NCBI GenBank assembly: GCA_949825045.1
Contig: OX463816.1
Span: forward strand, 13,139,579-13,203,578
DNA from: Argyresthia goedartella
Taxonomy: Eukaryota > Arthropoda > Insecta > Lepidoptera > Argyresthiidae
Reading direction: 5' to 3'
DNA length: 64,000 nucleotides
The notes under the pieces are model-generated. The model did not search any database. It saw only the letters and a program-made list of their open reading frames with translations, and was not told the DNA's origin. Both the position numbers and the translations under genes were made by a program. Each line of letters starts with the position of its first letter. The first letter of the stretch is position 1. Below are positions 34,201 to 46,120 of this stretch, piece after piece.

Positions 34201-37200
34201 CATTTACCCTCAAAACACCCATTTATGGCAGAGGCAGAAGACAAACAACAGAACCAGAAAGAACGAGACATGGCATGAAACAGGAAGTGTCATTATTTTG
34301 ACAGATGTCACTATTTTTGACAGATGTCAAGGATTTTGACAGGTATTTGATGATAGAATGAAGAATAGAAATAAAATCATGACACATTTCATAAAAGTAA
34401 CATATTTTGTCAAAATCATAAAGTTGTTATATTATATAAAGTTGGGCTTCTGACATCCCATAAGGGAAATGTCGTGATACCATATCATGTTATGTTACTT
34501 TCGTAAACAAGTAAATAAGAAAAGAAGAGGTTGTGAAATAAAAGAGAAAAAGAACCAACATAAGTGAGCTGAAGCTGAGAATCAACTTAAGTGCAGTATA
34601 TCAGGTATTGACCTGACAATAATGTTTATCTTGACATAAATATAATTATTTTTTACTTGAGGCAGACAAAAGATAGTCTTTATCTTGCTTAGATACTATT
34701 CTAAAAGACAACTTGCTTTGTAGGGTTTAGTTATAATACTAATATTGATATTGATCATCGATGTTATTTGTATAAGAGAACACAGGTAAAACGAAAATAT
34801 GATGTTTTTAACATAAATAATAACAAAATTGTCAGTTGTTACAATAGAAAGACTGCTGATAGAGGCGGTTTTCCTTTTACTTATCTGCTAGCCGGAAAAG
34901 GAAAAAAAAATACACAACAATTAAGGCAAATTTTATGTTGTTGCCCCACAAAAGCCCACAATAAAATCTTCAGTACTCTAGCCTAGGTGATGTCTGTCAA
35001 AAAAGTTCCTTAATAGGTGCCGTGCGTCTCTAAAGGTCTTAGCGAAAATAATATTGAGGTGAAATAACGGTAGGATATTCTTGCAGTTACTGTAGAAAGT
35101 CAAATAGAGCTATCCCGTGCTGAGTTAGATAGTCATATTATTGTTGGACTACAGACCTCCGAAGGATGAAAAAAGCCGTGGTAATTTCGAAATATTTGAG
35201 AAAATTATGGATGAAGCCCTAAGCCCTATGTTATAACTGAAAAAAGGTTATGGTTTGTGGCGATGTTAATGTAGATTTGCTAGTAGATGCAACAATGAAA
35301 CTTAATTAATATACTTAATAACTTAATTAGTCCTGTACCTATTTTCTAGAGCTGTCTAGAATTGCACTTAGCCAAACATGCTTAGATAGCGTTTTTTGTG
35401 ACTGTGTATTTACAAGTAAAAATGTTATTAACTGCTTACCCTCCGATCACAGCGGTCAAACAGTTTCAGAATTAAATTCTTAGGTAAGCATTCTGGAAAT
35501 ATTGCATGATTTTAAATGTTCAAGCCATAATCCTCACCAGGGTACCTTTATAACTCAGTGACCTTTTAACTACTATTTCTGAGATTTGGCATGTCATCAT
35601 TTCATCACAGTTTTTGAAACCTAAACGAAGTCGGTAGGTACCGTTTGCTTGCACGAGAGATGAGGATTACATCTTGACGTTCAAGCTGTAAACCTCACTA
35701 ACCTTTAGCTGTATCTTTGGAACTATAACGGTAGGTACTATTTTTTTCCACTGATCACTGTTTATGACTAATATTTTTTTTGGCAGTATGAGTATCAGTA
35801 GAATTTATTTTCATGAAGATTTCAAATGTTACAGCTTGAAGCTCACGATTTACTGAAGTAGGAATCAGGGTGTTCATATTGTTGTAACACTGATTAGTCA
35901 AACAAAGTCTACTACCACTCTAGTCGAAGACAAATTCCTTTGCAACCCTTGCGGATACAGCCTTCCTACCTCAACCCTCGTCCGGGCCTATCTATCGCAC
36001 CCTCGCTTTATCGGAGGGCAATTTGAGTAGGACCGCGTGCTACAAAAATTGAGCATGGCTATTTGTTGCGTAGGTATCTCGTGTTGCTATGTACTTTGAG
36101 CCAGGCGTTTAAAGCAACGGCCGATAGATAAACTCGAGATATAAATTATGGCCTCAGAGATTCGGGTTTGGAAAATTTAGCGTGCCGGTTTTTCCCTCAA
36201 ATAGTCGATTAATAAACAAAATGTGTTTGATAAATTTGTTACCAGTAGCGAATCTTACCGTATCTGCTTAAGTATGTAACAACGAATGCATCTGTCCGTG
36301 TTACCTTGATAGACAGGTGGGTATTATACCCCCTAGGGTATACAAAGAGATTTTGATGAAGCATCATGTGATCTACTAGCTTGGCTATGCAACAGAAGTG
36401 AATTTATAATAGGATAGGCATTAATTGGGTCTGAATTGAACCTCTACAATTTTATTAAATATCGCACAAAGCTGACCTAGTAAGAAAAATCTATAAAATA
36501 TACCGTTTATGAGAGCTCGTTGCTTAATATGCGCATACATCTGGCTGGCCTCGAAACGCAAGATTACCCCTTATAACGTGTAGTCATATCATAGCAGGCA
36601 GGATTATCCCGCTCTGGAGATAATGATCCGTGAAGTATGGGTACCTACTAAGCAGAACAATATTCGCTTGATGTTGCTCTAAAAGCCCTGTCGCTGTGGC
36701 ATTTACTTCGGTAGGTAGAGTGACGGTTTGGGCTCATAAACCGGTCGCAATATGTGTGCAGCTCGCTGGATTGCTTCGCCATTGGAGCGCCGTATGACGT
36801 CACAAATTCAGATGCACAGATATGGTGACTTTTGTGAACGCGTTACTTACGCGTTGGAATGGGACTTAATATACTTTCTGAGACAGAAAATCAAATAGAT
36901 GGTGCTTAGAAAACCTGCCTCGTTTTTTCTTTTGTGCTTAATGAATGTGGTTTGTTAATTGTTTTTAAAAACATCGATCATCGCAAACGCTCATGTATCT
37001 AAGATTTTTTAATATTTTATTAGTACCTCTCTGAGAGTAATTTGTACATACGTTTGCATCCATGAAAACCCTGTGCTACTCCAGTGGTGCTCGGAAAACT
37101 GCGAAATTGTGGCACTTGCTGCATTTTTTTAAGAAAGGCTCAAGGCATCGTTAGTGTGTATTTTTTTGTAAAGTGAACTTAATTTTCTACAAATTGAGTT

Positions 37201-37211
37201 CGAGCAGAACT
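34201..37211 (+). repeat. Tandem segmental duplication, copy 2 (3,011 bp)
   Basis: Head-to-tail copy of 31189-34200 at about 99.5% identity. It lacks one base near 36795 (cgtatgacgtc instead of cgtattgacgtc). Its right end runs into unique sequence after cgagcagaactc. There is no inserted base at the junction between copies. Confidence 0.95.
34802..35487 (+). pseudogene. LINE endonuclease remnant (copy 2)
   Basis: Duplicate of the remnant at 31.79-32.48 kb, with no base differences seen across this stretch. Confidence 0.6.
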
Positions 37212-37485
37212 CTTTAGGTCCATTTTTTGCGGAGAAAGATACAGCCAGTCAGAGAAAAACAATTTTTATCCAAAGAGGAAAAAATTACAGAAAGTTTTCA
37301 AGACATAAACAAGCTAAACCACTGGTCATATATAAATTTTATGTAACAGGAACTTGTAGAGAATTGGCTTTGTAAAAAAAAATCATGAGTACTTAACTGA
37401 GAAAACCATTTAGAGATAATTGTGTTCGTGATTAAATTATGATATTCCCATCAAAAAATATAACAGGATTATTGATATAATATCC
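37212..37485. other. No feature seen
   Basis: Short unique AT-rich stretch after the duplication. Confidence 0.4.
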
Positions 37486-37536
37486 GTAAAGAATATACCT
37501 TCATATGTCAGCGACATATGAAGGTATATTTTTTAC
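37486..37536. repeat. 24-bp hairpin, 3-base loop
   Basis: Arms 37486-37509 and 37513-37536, one mismatch (aag/aaa), loop agc; central part ataccttcatatgtc. It abuts a SINE body. Confidence 0.92.
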
Positions 37537-37539
37537 GTT

Positions 37540-37665
37540 GTGGTAGTGGTCATAAAACCCCTCCATCAACCCGCACTGAGCCAGCATGGTGGAATATGGC
37601 TTAATCTTACACGTATCCGGGTAAATGGCTGTGCGCCTCGGTGGGGACATCAATGGGCTACATTT
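37540..37665 (+). mobile_element. SINE (family D) body fragment
   Basis: Contains aacccctccatcaacccgca, ctgagccagcatggtgga and cacgtatccgggtaaatggc, matching the 3' body of the SINE at 7.86-8.15 kb. The tRNA-like head is missing. Confidence 0.6.
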
Positions 37666-37698
37666 ATAATATTAGATTACAATTATACATACGTCAAC

Positions 37699-37877
37699 GT
37701 TGATTTGACTGAAGACTAGTTAATTTTATAATAATACTTACATAAGCAAACGGTGATTTGACTGAAGACTAGTTAATTTTATAATAATACTTACATAAGC
37801 AAACGGTGATTTGACTGAAGACTAGTTAATTTTATAATAATACTTACATAAGCAAACGTTGATTTGACTGAAGTCTG
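37699..37877. repeat. 53-bp tandem repeat, 3.4 copies
   Basis: Units begin at 37700, 37753, 37806 and 37859, a constant 53-bp period, starting tgatttgactgaagactagt and ending acttacataagcaaacg. Copies 1-3 are almost identical; the fourth is partial. A further relic (ttgatttgactgaactag) is at about 38021. Confidence 0.92.
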
Positions 37878-37904
37878 TTGCTAATTATATAATATATTAT
37901 GGCA

Positions 37905-38010
37905 GCCCATTAATGCCCCCGGGGGCACCGGCCTTTCACCGGATACGTGTAAGATTAAGCCATACTCCATCACGTTGGCTCAGAGCGGGTCGATGGAGTA
38001 ATAGTACTTG
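37905..38010 (-). mobile_element. SINE (family D) body fragment, inverted
   Basis: Carries the reverse of the fragment at 37.54-37.67 kb: ccggcctttcaccggatacg and ccatactccatcacgttggc. The two fragments face each other across the 53-bp array. Confidence 0.6.
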
Positions 38011-38217
38011 CATCAAGACCTTGATTTGACTGAACTAGTCTATTCATTATATCTGACATAAATATACTAAAAATCGATTATTTTGTCCCATTAATAAAAA
38101 AATACAAATCGATTTTTGTGGGGAAAAAAATATTGATTAATTATTAATCGATTTTTTGGGATAAGTCACATCCCTAGCATTAACTGTCTGTCGGTCGGGC
38201 GAGCGCTCGCGGCTCGT

Positions 38218-40000
38218 GTACAGCCCGCGCCAGGAGTAAAGAACGCTGTTCTTGAATGCGCAGTAGTAACTTTTCAGATCAGAGCAGTGTCCCCACCTTA
38301 GGGTATTTCCCCTAGATTTAGGGGATTTTTTAGGGTATAAAATTATTTAGGGGAATATTGAAGGTAAAAAATATGTCGAGGATTTTTTAGAGAAAGTTTT
38401 GATTTTCGGTTCGCAAAAGAATTTAATGCGTGACCGCGTGTATCCGAACGTAACTTTGTATGGTGATGTACCGTTCTCTATTGTAAGTACATGTATGAGT
38501 TAAGGAAAAAAACACTGAACAATTTGAAGAAATGGACACCCAAACAATGGACGCATTCCAAGAAATAATATAGTATTTTATTCTCCTCAATTTGGGTTAT
38601 AACACAAATTGAGGAGAATATTAAAAAGGGCATAAACACATTAACAAACACACACATAAACTCCATTATCTCTTCTTCTTCAGCATTATTTACAAGGACT
38701 AATAAGTATACCCTCATCATAAAAATAACAAGCAGAGATAAAATAGAAGTGAAGAAAGTCCTGAACACACATTTCTTCATACCACAGATCACCCCCAATA
38801 GATACCGCATGATGAGACATTTGCATTGGACCGAACTCACCGAATTCGGAGGAAGGAAGGGTGTGCGGGGAACAAACAAGCGGGCTTGTGATTGGCTAAT
38901 TCAAGGTCGCGCTAGAAAGCACCGAAGATCTAGTGATGCGACATCGAAATTACTGAAATAGCCACTTATCGATACATACGGTGTCAGTCAGTGACATTGA
39001 ATCAATTCCGACATAAGACCTACAATTTTCTGAACCACAATTAAAGTCACAGATTTAACATTATATTTATATATAATAGTATAAGTTATGTTAAAAAATC
39101 AAATAAATTATATGCTAGAAAGTAAAAAAAAAGATTTTATTTAGCAATTTATTTACATAATTATATCAAAAACACACTTAAAATAACTGTGTAGATAATA
39201 TTTTGAGGGTACAAAGATACATATTAGTAGCTATTCTCAACTTACCTAATATGAGTTCTGAGTACCGCATGGTAGGCAGAGCCACAATCGCTGCGCCATA
39301 AAGGTATTAATAAAACAAACGAATACAATTATTTCGCATTAATCTAGCACTTTCAAACTAAGATAATTTACTTGGCGAAATCCCAACATCATTTATATAA
39401 AAAGATCGATAAAAACTTGAGCGCGAAACACCACACAACACTAGTGATATCGCATGATTTTGCTAAAAAAAGACAAGTAATTCTCATCACCGCAGGTGAG
39501 AAAGAGACATTTTCAAAAGACATCAACGGGTAGTGCAAGTTCTATTAATTATTGAATATTATGAACCGTTGTATCTTGAACTTTGCTTCACTGGCAAAAT
39601 AAAATGATTTTTTGAGGATTTTACTTACCAGTGGAATGTTATACCATCTTTTTGGAAGTTTGAAGTCTTAGTAGACTTCCCACACCACTTTACACTACAA
39701 AACGGCATTAAAATGTTTGTTTTTTTCGGAAAATATTTTTTTAAGGTTTAATTTTTGACAATACGCACAGGTCTGACACTTGGTCGCGACTGAAGAAGCG
39801 CATTCAGGCTTTGTTTCGTATAATACCTATTGAGCTAATGCGTGGTGCGCGTCGCTTGCCTTGTATACGGTATCTATTGGGGGTGATCTGTGCTTCATAC
39901 TAACCCTAATATTGCACTTCGGAATTACCGCGACAGTACTCATGCGCAGTAATCCCCACCAGTTTCTCCGAGCACTCTTTATTCCTGGCGCGGGCTGTAC
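38218..40000. mobile_element. TIR-bounded unit, about 1.8 kb, class unknown
   Basis: The left end gtacagcccgcgccagga (38218-38247 in full) and the right end 39971-40000 are 30-bp inverted repeats with three mismatches. A second inverted pair lies inside: a 25-bp sequence containing atcacccccaatagatacc at 38783-38807 and, reversed, at 39868-39892. A palindrome sits at 38579-38620. ORFs inside (minus 38879-38478, plus 38749-38961) have no recognised domain, so it is probably non-autonomous. No target-site duplication identified. Confidence 0.55.
38579..38620. repeat. 42-bp palindrome with no loop
   Basis: Symmetric about 38599/38600 with a single mismatched pair; arms tattctcctcaatttg and its reverse complement. 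Confidence 0.92.
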
Positions 40001-43000
40001 GTTGATAGGATTTTCTACGAATTAGAGAGAGAGTATGGTTGCTTCGGCAAATTTCCTCGTGGTCCGCAATAAGTGCGTTCTCTTTCTAACTGCAGTAAGT
40101 AATTGATATTTCCTTCCCACATGCCTTCAAATGTTGACTTGAGTTTATAGGTTTTAACGTATACAAATTTTAAAGGTGTTAAATCTATGACTTTTAATGG
40201 CTTAATGGATGGATTTATGCCAGAGTTTTTTTTTGTTAGTTTTTTTATTTCGAGTAATCCACCTCATAACGGTGTTTTGACAACGTTCGAAACCTGAAAG
40301 AACCCTGACATTTGGTCAGCTAATAAAAAGTCACCCTGTATAAAACTGTTAATCAGGGGATTGAAAAATCTCCCCTTAAACGCATAATCGTTACTTAAAG
40401 GCAAAATTCATCGCATGACAATCGCCGTTAATTAACACCACTGAAAACTCACAGGAGAGCAACATCTAGGTATACGTAATTTCGTTAATATGACATCATA
40501 ATTCCATTTTATTTGTTTAGAATCCAGACTAGTGAACCGATAGCTAATTTTGTTTAAATCGGACAAAACTTGAAGGTTACCACTTTGAAATAAAAAAAGT
40601 TTTTTTTTGACATCGGTTCGTAAATAATGACAGTTTTGAGGTAGCAAAAATAAAAATAAAACCTTAAATTATAATAATACAACCTAATTTAGAAACCCCT
40701 CCCTTTTTGAAGTGCTTTAAAAAACCAGCCAAGTGCGATTCGGACTCCCACGCGCATAATACTAAAACACCAACGCTCTTAGGTATGCTTTATAGGCATT
40801 TATGGCAAACTGCTTCTGCCTATTTTACATTTCAGGCATACTGCTTCATTGACAATCTCTCCATTATGGCATACAGCTTGCATGGCACACCATCGTTATA
40901 GGTAAGTATGATGCCGTCATTGGCATTCCGCATTTAAGGAAACGCAAACGTTACATAAAATTATAAGGAGTAGGTTTAATTACAGTTCAAAGTGTTTATT
41001 AATCAAAAATATCAATTACAGGTTTACTTAGTAGATTAGAGTAGATTGAGGTTTTTCATATGCCCTAGTGGAGGCTTAGAACTATATATATTTTTTCTGA
41101 ATAATAGTGTGTGCGCAATGTATTGTATTCTTCTGGTATATTTATTAAGTGCATTAGTATTGTGGATAAATATTTTAAATTGGGAACTATCTGACAAAAT
41201 GCCTCTTTACTCATTTCAGCAAACTCGAAATAGAAATTGTTGAATAGAAATTGTTTATTGCACAGGTAAAATACACATGTTCTAAAAACAAAACTAAAGT
41301 AAGATTGATATGTATTTGACCCTATGGTGGTTTTGCGTAACGTTACACAAATGTTTAAGTAACGTTACGCAAACTTTTATTTTTAAATTGTCGATTTAAT
41401 AGAAAGGGGAGTATTGTTGCCACATTATTTGCAAACATTCTACCCATTATTTCATTACAATAAATGACACAGGTAACAAATAATAGTAACGTAAAACTGT
41501 CGAAGAATAAAAGCGACTAAAAGTATAGTAAATATGAATATAATAGTAATAAAAGTATAAACTAATGAAAGGTATATTATTACACAGAATATTTGAGGCT
41601 GAAATAGACAGAGAGAAAAAGTACAGTTTAGACAAACGAGTTTTCACCCGAATTATTATTAATTTATTTTATAAGTGAATTATTACATGAATACGGCTTG
41701 CTATGCTGGCCCACAATGCGTACCTAATTATGTTCGAAAAATAAATTAAGAGATTTCTGTAAATGTCATACAAAAATAAAAATAAATAATAAAAAAACAA
41801 TTTTTAATCTTAAGAGATATCAAATAAGCTTGACACAAATTAAATTGAGTTTCCTAAATAATAAAAGTTTAGAGCCCTGAAAACTTAGGATGAGCAGTTA
41901 TCGTAGTAAAAAAAGTCACGTAAGAAAAACAAAAGAAGGCAAAAACTACGGCCTTACCCACTAATGTCGTAGCTATTAGCTGAAATGGTGTCTAATGATG
42001 AGTGAGATAGACTTCACTAATGGTGAACATGCTGAATCGGACGACGATTGATCGAGTTTGATGCGGAAGACGGAAACGAGATCCTTCTTGCGAGAATGAG
42101 GCTTTTCAACTCGTTCAGAACTGCATTGGATAAAATCGAACACAATGGACCCACATCCAAGCTCTGGTGCCAATGATATCGAATTAATTTTACTCAATGG
42201 GAGACTCGCAGCTTCACTTAGAGTGCCGCTTTACCTGGAAATGCACATGAAGCCAGACGAGTATCGCATGTTCACAGGGGGAGCCATCATAATACGTCGC
42301 TCCTATAAGTTTTGGTGGACAGATTTAACAAGGGGTATTGATGAGGTATCATGACTAATCAGGGTGGGGACTCATTGTCGAGAAATATCAAGCGTTTCAC
42401 TGGGATTGTGACTCCAACATCAGAATAGCAACGTCGATATGAGATCCCGAATTGTAAGAGACACTGCAGGCGTTGAAAACTTTAAGATCTAGTTCATCAC
42501 CCAACCGCCATTTCCAGTCAATTACAATATAAGTATACAAGAATCTTCGGAGTGCCTAATATCAACTGCCACTTGGCTCAAGAACTGGGAACGGAAAGAG
42601 TGAAACAAATTTTTGGTAACTTTTAAAGTGACTTTCAAACGTAAGGTCAAATTGAAGATCTTGGCATCAATCACTAGATCTTTATGTTTATCTAACCACG
42701 TCCCGTTTCTTGGACGTGTCCCTCGTGAATGGTCAAGTTTATCTGGTGTCCCCCTTAGCGGTGTATAAAAAGTATTCAACAATGTTGATGTCTATCCCCT
42801 TACAATTTTCCAGATAATCATATTAACAATTTATGCAGCATTTTTGCGTGTGAACTAGCACCGTATCCGTTGTCCTTGTTCAAGGAATACGCAAGGGCGC
42901 GAAATCTTCCTACACCTTCCTTATCCATTCACACCGCGCACTGAAAACATCATCCCAGGAAACGAGAGCATTCACAGTTGTCAATGTATGTCCTACACAA

Positions 43001-43190
43001 GGTCACAGTCTATAAACCAATACAGTCATTCGACGAAGCCGTCTAGACAGGGCAATCATGAGGGGTGTGAGGGGCGAGGGGCGGGTAGGGCGAGCCCGAG
43101 CTGCATACGTCGCCATTGTTATTAGTTCGGGCCATGACTTTCAGGGCTAACGCGTGTCTTGTTTTAATGTTTTGATTTGTTCACAATTAA
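40001..43190. other. No supported gene
   Basis: About 3.2 kb. A short piece resembling the 3' end of the gttccgt repeat in reverse (ccagccaagtgcgattcgga) is at about 40725. ORFs at minus 42197-41976, plus 42145-42354 and minus 42782-42522 are 69-86 codons long with no recognised domain. Confidence 0.4.
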
Positions 43191-43191
43191 A

Positions 43192-43311
43192 ATGGCACTC
43201 TCTAGAAATATCATGTCTTGCACAAGACATGTGCTGTGCGAGAATGCAAGTCGTCATCTCGCATTAATAAAGAACTGCGATTTCATCAATTTCCAAGCTC
43301 AGTGGAAAGGT
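43192..43311 (+). CDS. Possible first coding exon, mitochondrial-type leader
   Basis: ATG at 43192 in a fair context (aaaatgg) opens 40 codons, MALSRNIMSCTRHVLCENAS then RHLALIKNCDFINFQAQWK, before a plausible donor (aaag|gtaaat). The N-terminus is rich in arginine, serine and small residues, lacks acids for the first 16 residues, and looks like a mitochondrial presequence. A GC-rich patch lies about 120 bases upstream. No matching downstream exon was found on the plus strand, so the gene, if real, is unidentified. A 9-bp palindrome (catgtcttgcacaagacatg) lies within. Confidence 0.3.
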
Positions 43312-43829
43312 AAATATATCTTTTTAGTGCTTAATTTATTACGTTTTTGTCATATCATGCCAACGTAAACAAAATGGCGGATGTAAAAGTTTGTGTAAAC
43401 AAAGAAATGACATCCATTTACACACAAACAAAATGTGTTGAGGCATTTAGATGTTATGGCGGAACAAAGAAAAGTACATACATACATACATGCTTACATG
43501 CATGAAACCTATAAACATTACCCTCCTTTTTTGGGCAGTTAAAGGACAACCCTAGGTAAGTACTGTGGCCTTGTGCGGTGTCGGCATTTACGCAAACATC
43601 AAAAGCGTCGGCCCACTGTTACTTCTTTACACTGTGACAAGGTGATCTGGTGGGTTACCACATATTTTTCCGATTCAAATTAGGTTCAAAACAAGAACAT
43701 CACCATGGCAGCCATTTCCATTCCAATTCGCCATAATGGGCTTTATTTACCTAATACCAAGACTTATTTTAAAACGGTCACGGTAATTTTGCGGATCAAA
43801 TTAGGTTCCTAATCTGCATCAGCATAATG
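43312..43829. other. No feature seen
   Basis: Possible intron sequence with a short catacatacatac tract at about 43480. Nothing else seen. Confidence 0.35.
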
Positions 43830-44060
43830 CCCCCCTGGCATCGAAATGATTCAGGCATTGTGGCGGAATACGTCATCGACGTTTTTAAATACATTGGTCC
43901 AAAAGAAGCTGTGGTTTTTGATGGATATCCACAAGAGGGGCACTAAATCATCTCAACGCTTACGTCGCTCTGCTTCTCTCTCCTACAGTGTTTTGTTTGG
44001 GAATCAAGACTCATCAAAGTGCCCCAAGCTGCTATCAAATGAATCTAACAAACTATAAGT
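43830..44060 (+). pseudogene. Remnant of a repeated protein family (VFDGYP motif)
   Basis: Frame-shifted pieces: GIVAEYVIDVFKYIGPKEAV then VVFDGYPQEG in one frame, TKSSQRLRRSAS then CPKLLSNESNKL in another. The combination of a VFDGY-type strand, a basic RLRR stretch and an LSNExNK helix resembles uncharacterised multicopy arthropod proteins that I recall seeing repeatedly in genomes (memory, not verified). Frameshifts and an isolated position indicate a pseudogene. Confidence 0.35.
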
Positions 44061-44222
44061 AATATATATATTTTTAGAATATTCCATCGAAATTCCGTCA
44101 TGAAGCTGTTATTTTTAATCCAACGTAATAAAATCTGTCTAAACCCTACCTATATCTTTAGTGGACCACCTTTACTCCGTAAAGGAAAATTAAAAAAAAT
44201 GTAGGATGTAACGTTTTAAATA

Positions 44223-44588
44223 GTAGTTTATGTGACTGCTACATAATGGAGGGCATTAATACTCGAGAGTGGGTTTATGAAAAGAGCCGAAGGCGAGTAC
44301 ATATGCCTAATAATGTACAGTTACATACGCTAGTTTATCTACACACATATCTTAAGCTCTCTTTGATGTGTTCAGGAACCGCATAATTGACCGGCATTGT
44401 GGCTCTGCACTTGTTTAGCTTGTTCTGTAGTACTTCACAGACAAACAGGGGCGGCACGTAGGCGGGCGTCGGCATTCGAAATATAAAAAAAATGTTTTTA
44501 CCAAGTAGTTTAAAACATTATGCTGATCGTAACGTGCGGTTTTTGTACGCAGTAAAGAGGGTTTATGATACGTGTGTACATAAAATAT
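44223..44588 (+). repeat. Dispersed repeat R, copy 2
   Basis: Same orientation as 24.63-25.03 kb. Relative to copy 1 it has an extra segment (gggtttatgaaaagagccga area) near 44270 and lacks the hairpin-bearing segment of about 65 bp. Confidence 0.7.
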
Positions 44589-45920
44589 TTTAAAATAGAA
44601 TATACTTAGATGTTATGATAAGTTTTATTTGTTTACATAGTAAAGGATCGATATTTTTAAAGGCATCAATTTTAGCAATTGGTTTGTCACCTCATGTTCA
44701 CATCAACATAGGTAAATATTCCTGCCTAAATTAATAACATTTACGTTTAAAACAGAGTTTAGGCAGTAAATCAACCCTCGTTTACGTGACAGGGCGCTGG
44801 CCCATCGCCGCTCCGGCTGGAGAAATGAATGCTAAAATGAAGTTTAGATTCAAATAAAAAGAAATACTTTTCGTGTTTTGTTTTATTATTTTAAGATACA
44901 TATCTCGTTAAAAAATTATCTAGTGCGTCTATCTAATTGATAACTTAACCAATTTTTCATTATACGAAAGTGCCCAATATTCTCTTGACATTACAATTAT
45001 TTGAATTTATTCTCGATTAATTGAAGACATGCATTTTATATATTGTTATCGTTACCGTCATTTTGGAGACAAATAATATAATTGAATTAATAACACATTT
45101 ATACAAAATTAGCAAGTTAGCATAGTGTTGTGAAATTATTATTTAGTGCGGCAGTTAACTGTAAACTGTAAAACGCGACAAAAATTCTTTCATATTTATG
45201 TAACTGTGAATTCAATAATAGTTTATTTAGGTACATATTTAATTATACAATTATTTCCCCAAAATTAGTTGAATATCATTCAGGCCGTTGACTCGATCTT
45301 TGAAAGTAGTAACTTAATATTTTTTATTAACTGTATTTTATAATTTCATTTCTTTATTAGCATTATTGTGTACCGTAGCAATGTAGTTACTCAAATCAAT
45401 TTGATAACGTCATATATCCTACTGATTTATGTTGTGCGAGAGATACATTCTAGAAAGTTTGGAGTACAATTGTGGTTTCAAACAAATTAAGTGTTAACTA
45501 CTTTCAAAGACGTCCCACATACCTACCACATACATAATGTATATCATACATCACACACAAGGAAAGATTTACATAACTACACTGTAGTCTGTACCATAGG
45601 AAAGATCACAAATTAAGGGGAACACCCTGGTTTAATAATAAGACATGGTGTTGCACGACTGTGTGGTTGTTAGCAGATAATGTAATTCTACTGATAAGGT
45701 TTCCAGTCAACTTTCTTGTGGCACAGACTATCGATGGCAATTAGGCCGATTGAGCCAAACCCTTAACTCAGCTGTTAACTCGTTACTTCCGACATACGTC
45801 GAAAAGACAGATACATTACGATTAAAGATCTTCATAGCTCTGGGTTTATCGATTTGGCGCAGTTCGGGCTTGAAAATGAGATTTTACTGATCTAACCGTT
45901 GCAATTATCCATTTGCTGGT
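44589..45920. other. No feature seen
   Basis: About 1.3 kb, very AT-rich, no recognisable gene or repeat. Confidence 0.4.
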
Positions 45921-46120
45921 TTAACCTTTTGACCGCCCCAATCGGCACGGGCCGACAACTGAAACCTCTGGCGCCACGTCGGCTATAGCCGACCCTATTT
46001 TTATATTAAAAGAGACCGTATCTCTCATATAAATTAAGTTGTATTTTGTTTAGCATAGCAAGCATGTTTGGCGTTTGAGTGACACATTTTGTATTTGATG
46101 TTTGGCGGTCAAAAGGTTAA
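45921..46120. mobile_element. piggyBac-type MITE with TTAA target duplication
   Basis: TTAA at 45921-45924 and again at 46117-46120 flank perfect 13-bp terminal inverted repeats (ccttttgaccgcc / ggcggtcaaaagg). The element is 192 bp and non-coding. TTAA duplication with ends starting CC is characteristic of the piggyBac superfamily (established). Confidence 0.78.

Noticed and set aside
38478..38879. 133-codon minus-strand ORF with hydrophobic stretches
   Set aside because: It spans the 42-bp palindrome and an inverted-repeat pair, has repetitive phenylalanine/valine composition from T-rich DNA, and shows no recognised domain.
41976..42782. Several ORFs of 69-86 codons as small genes
   Set aside because: No domain, signal peptide pattern or splice continuity is seen. 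Composition is that of surrounding DNA.
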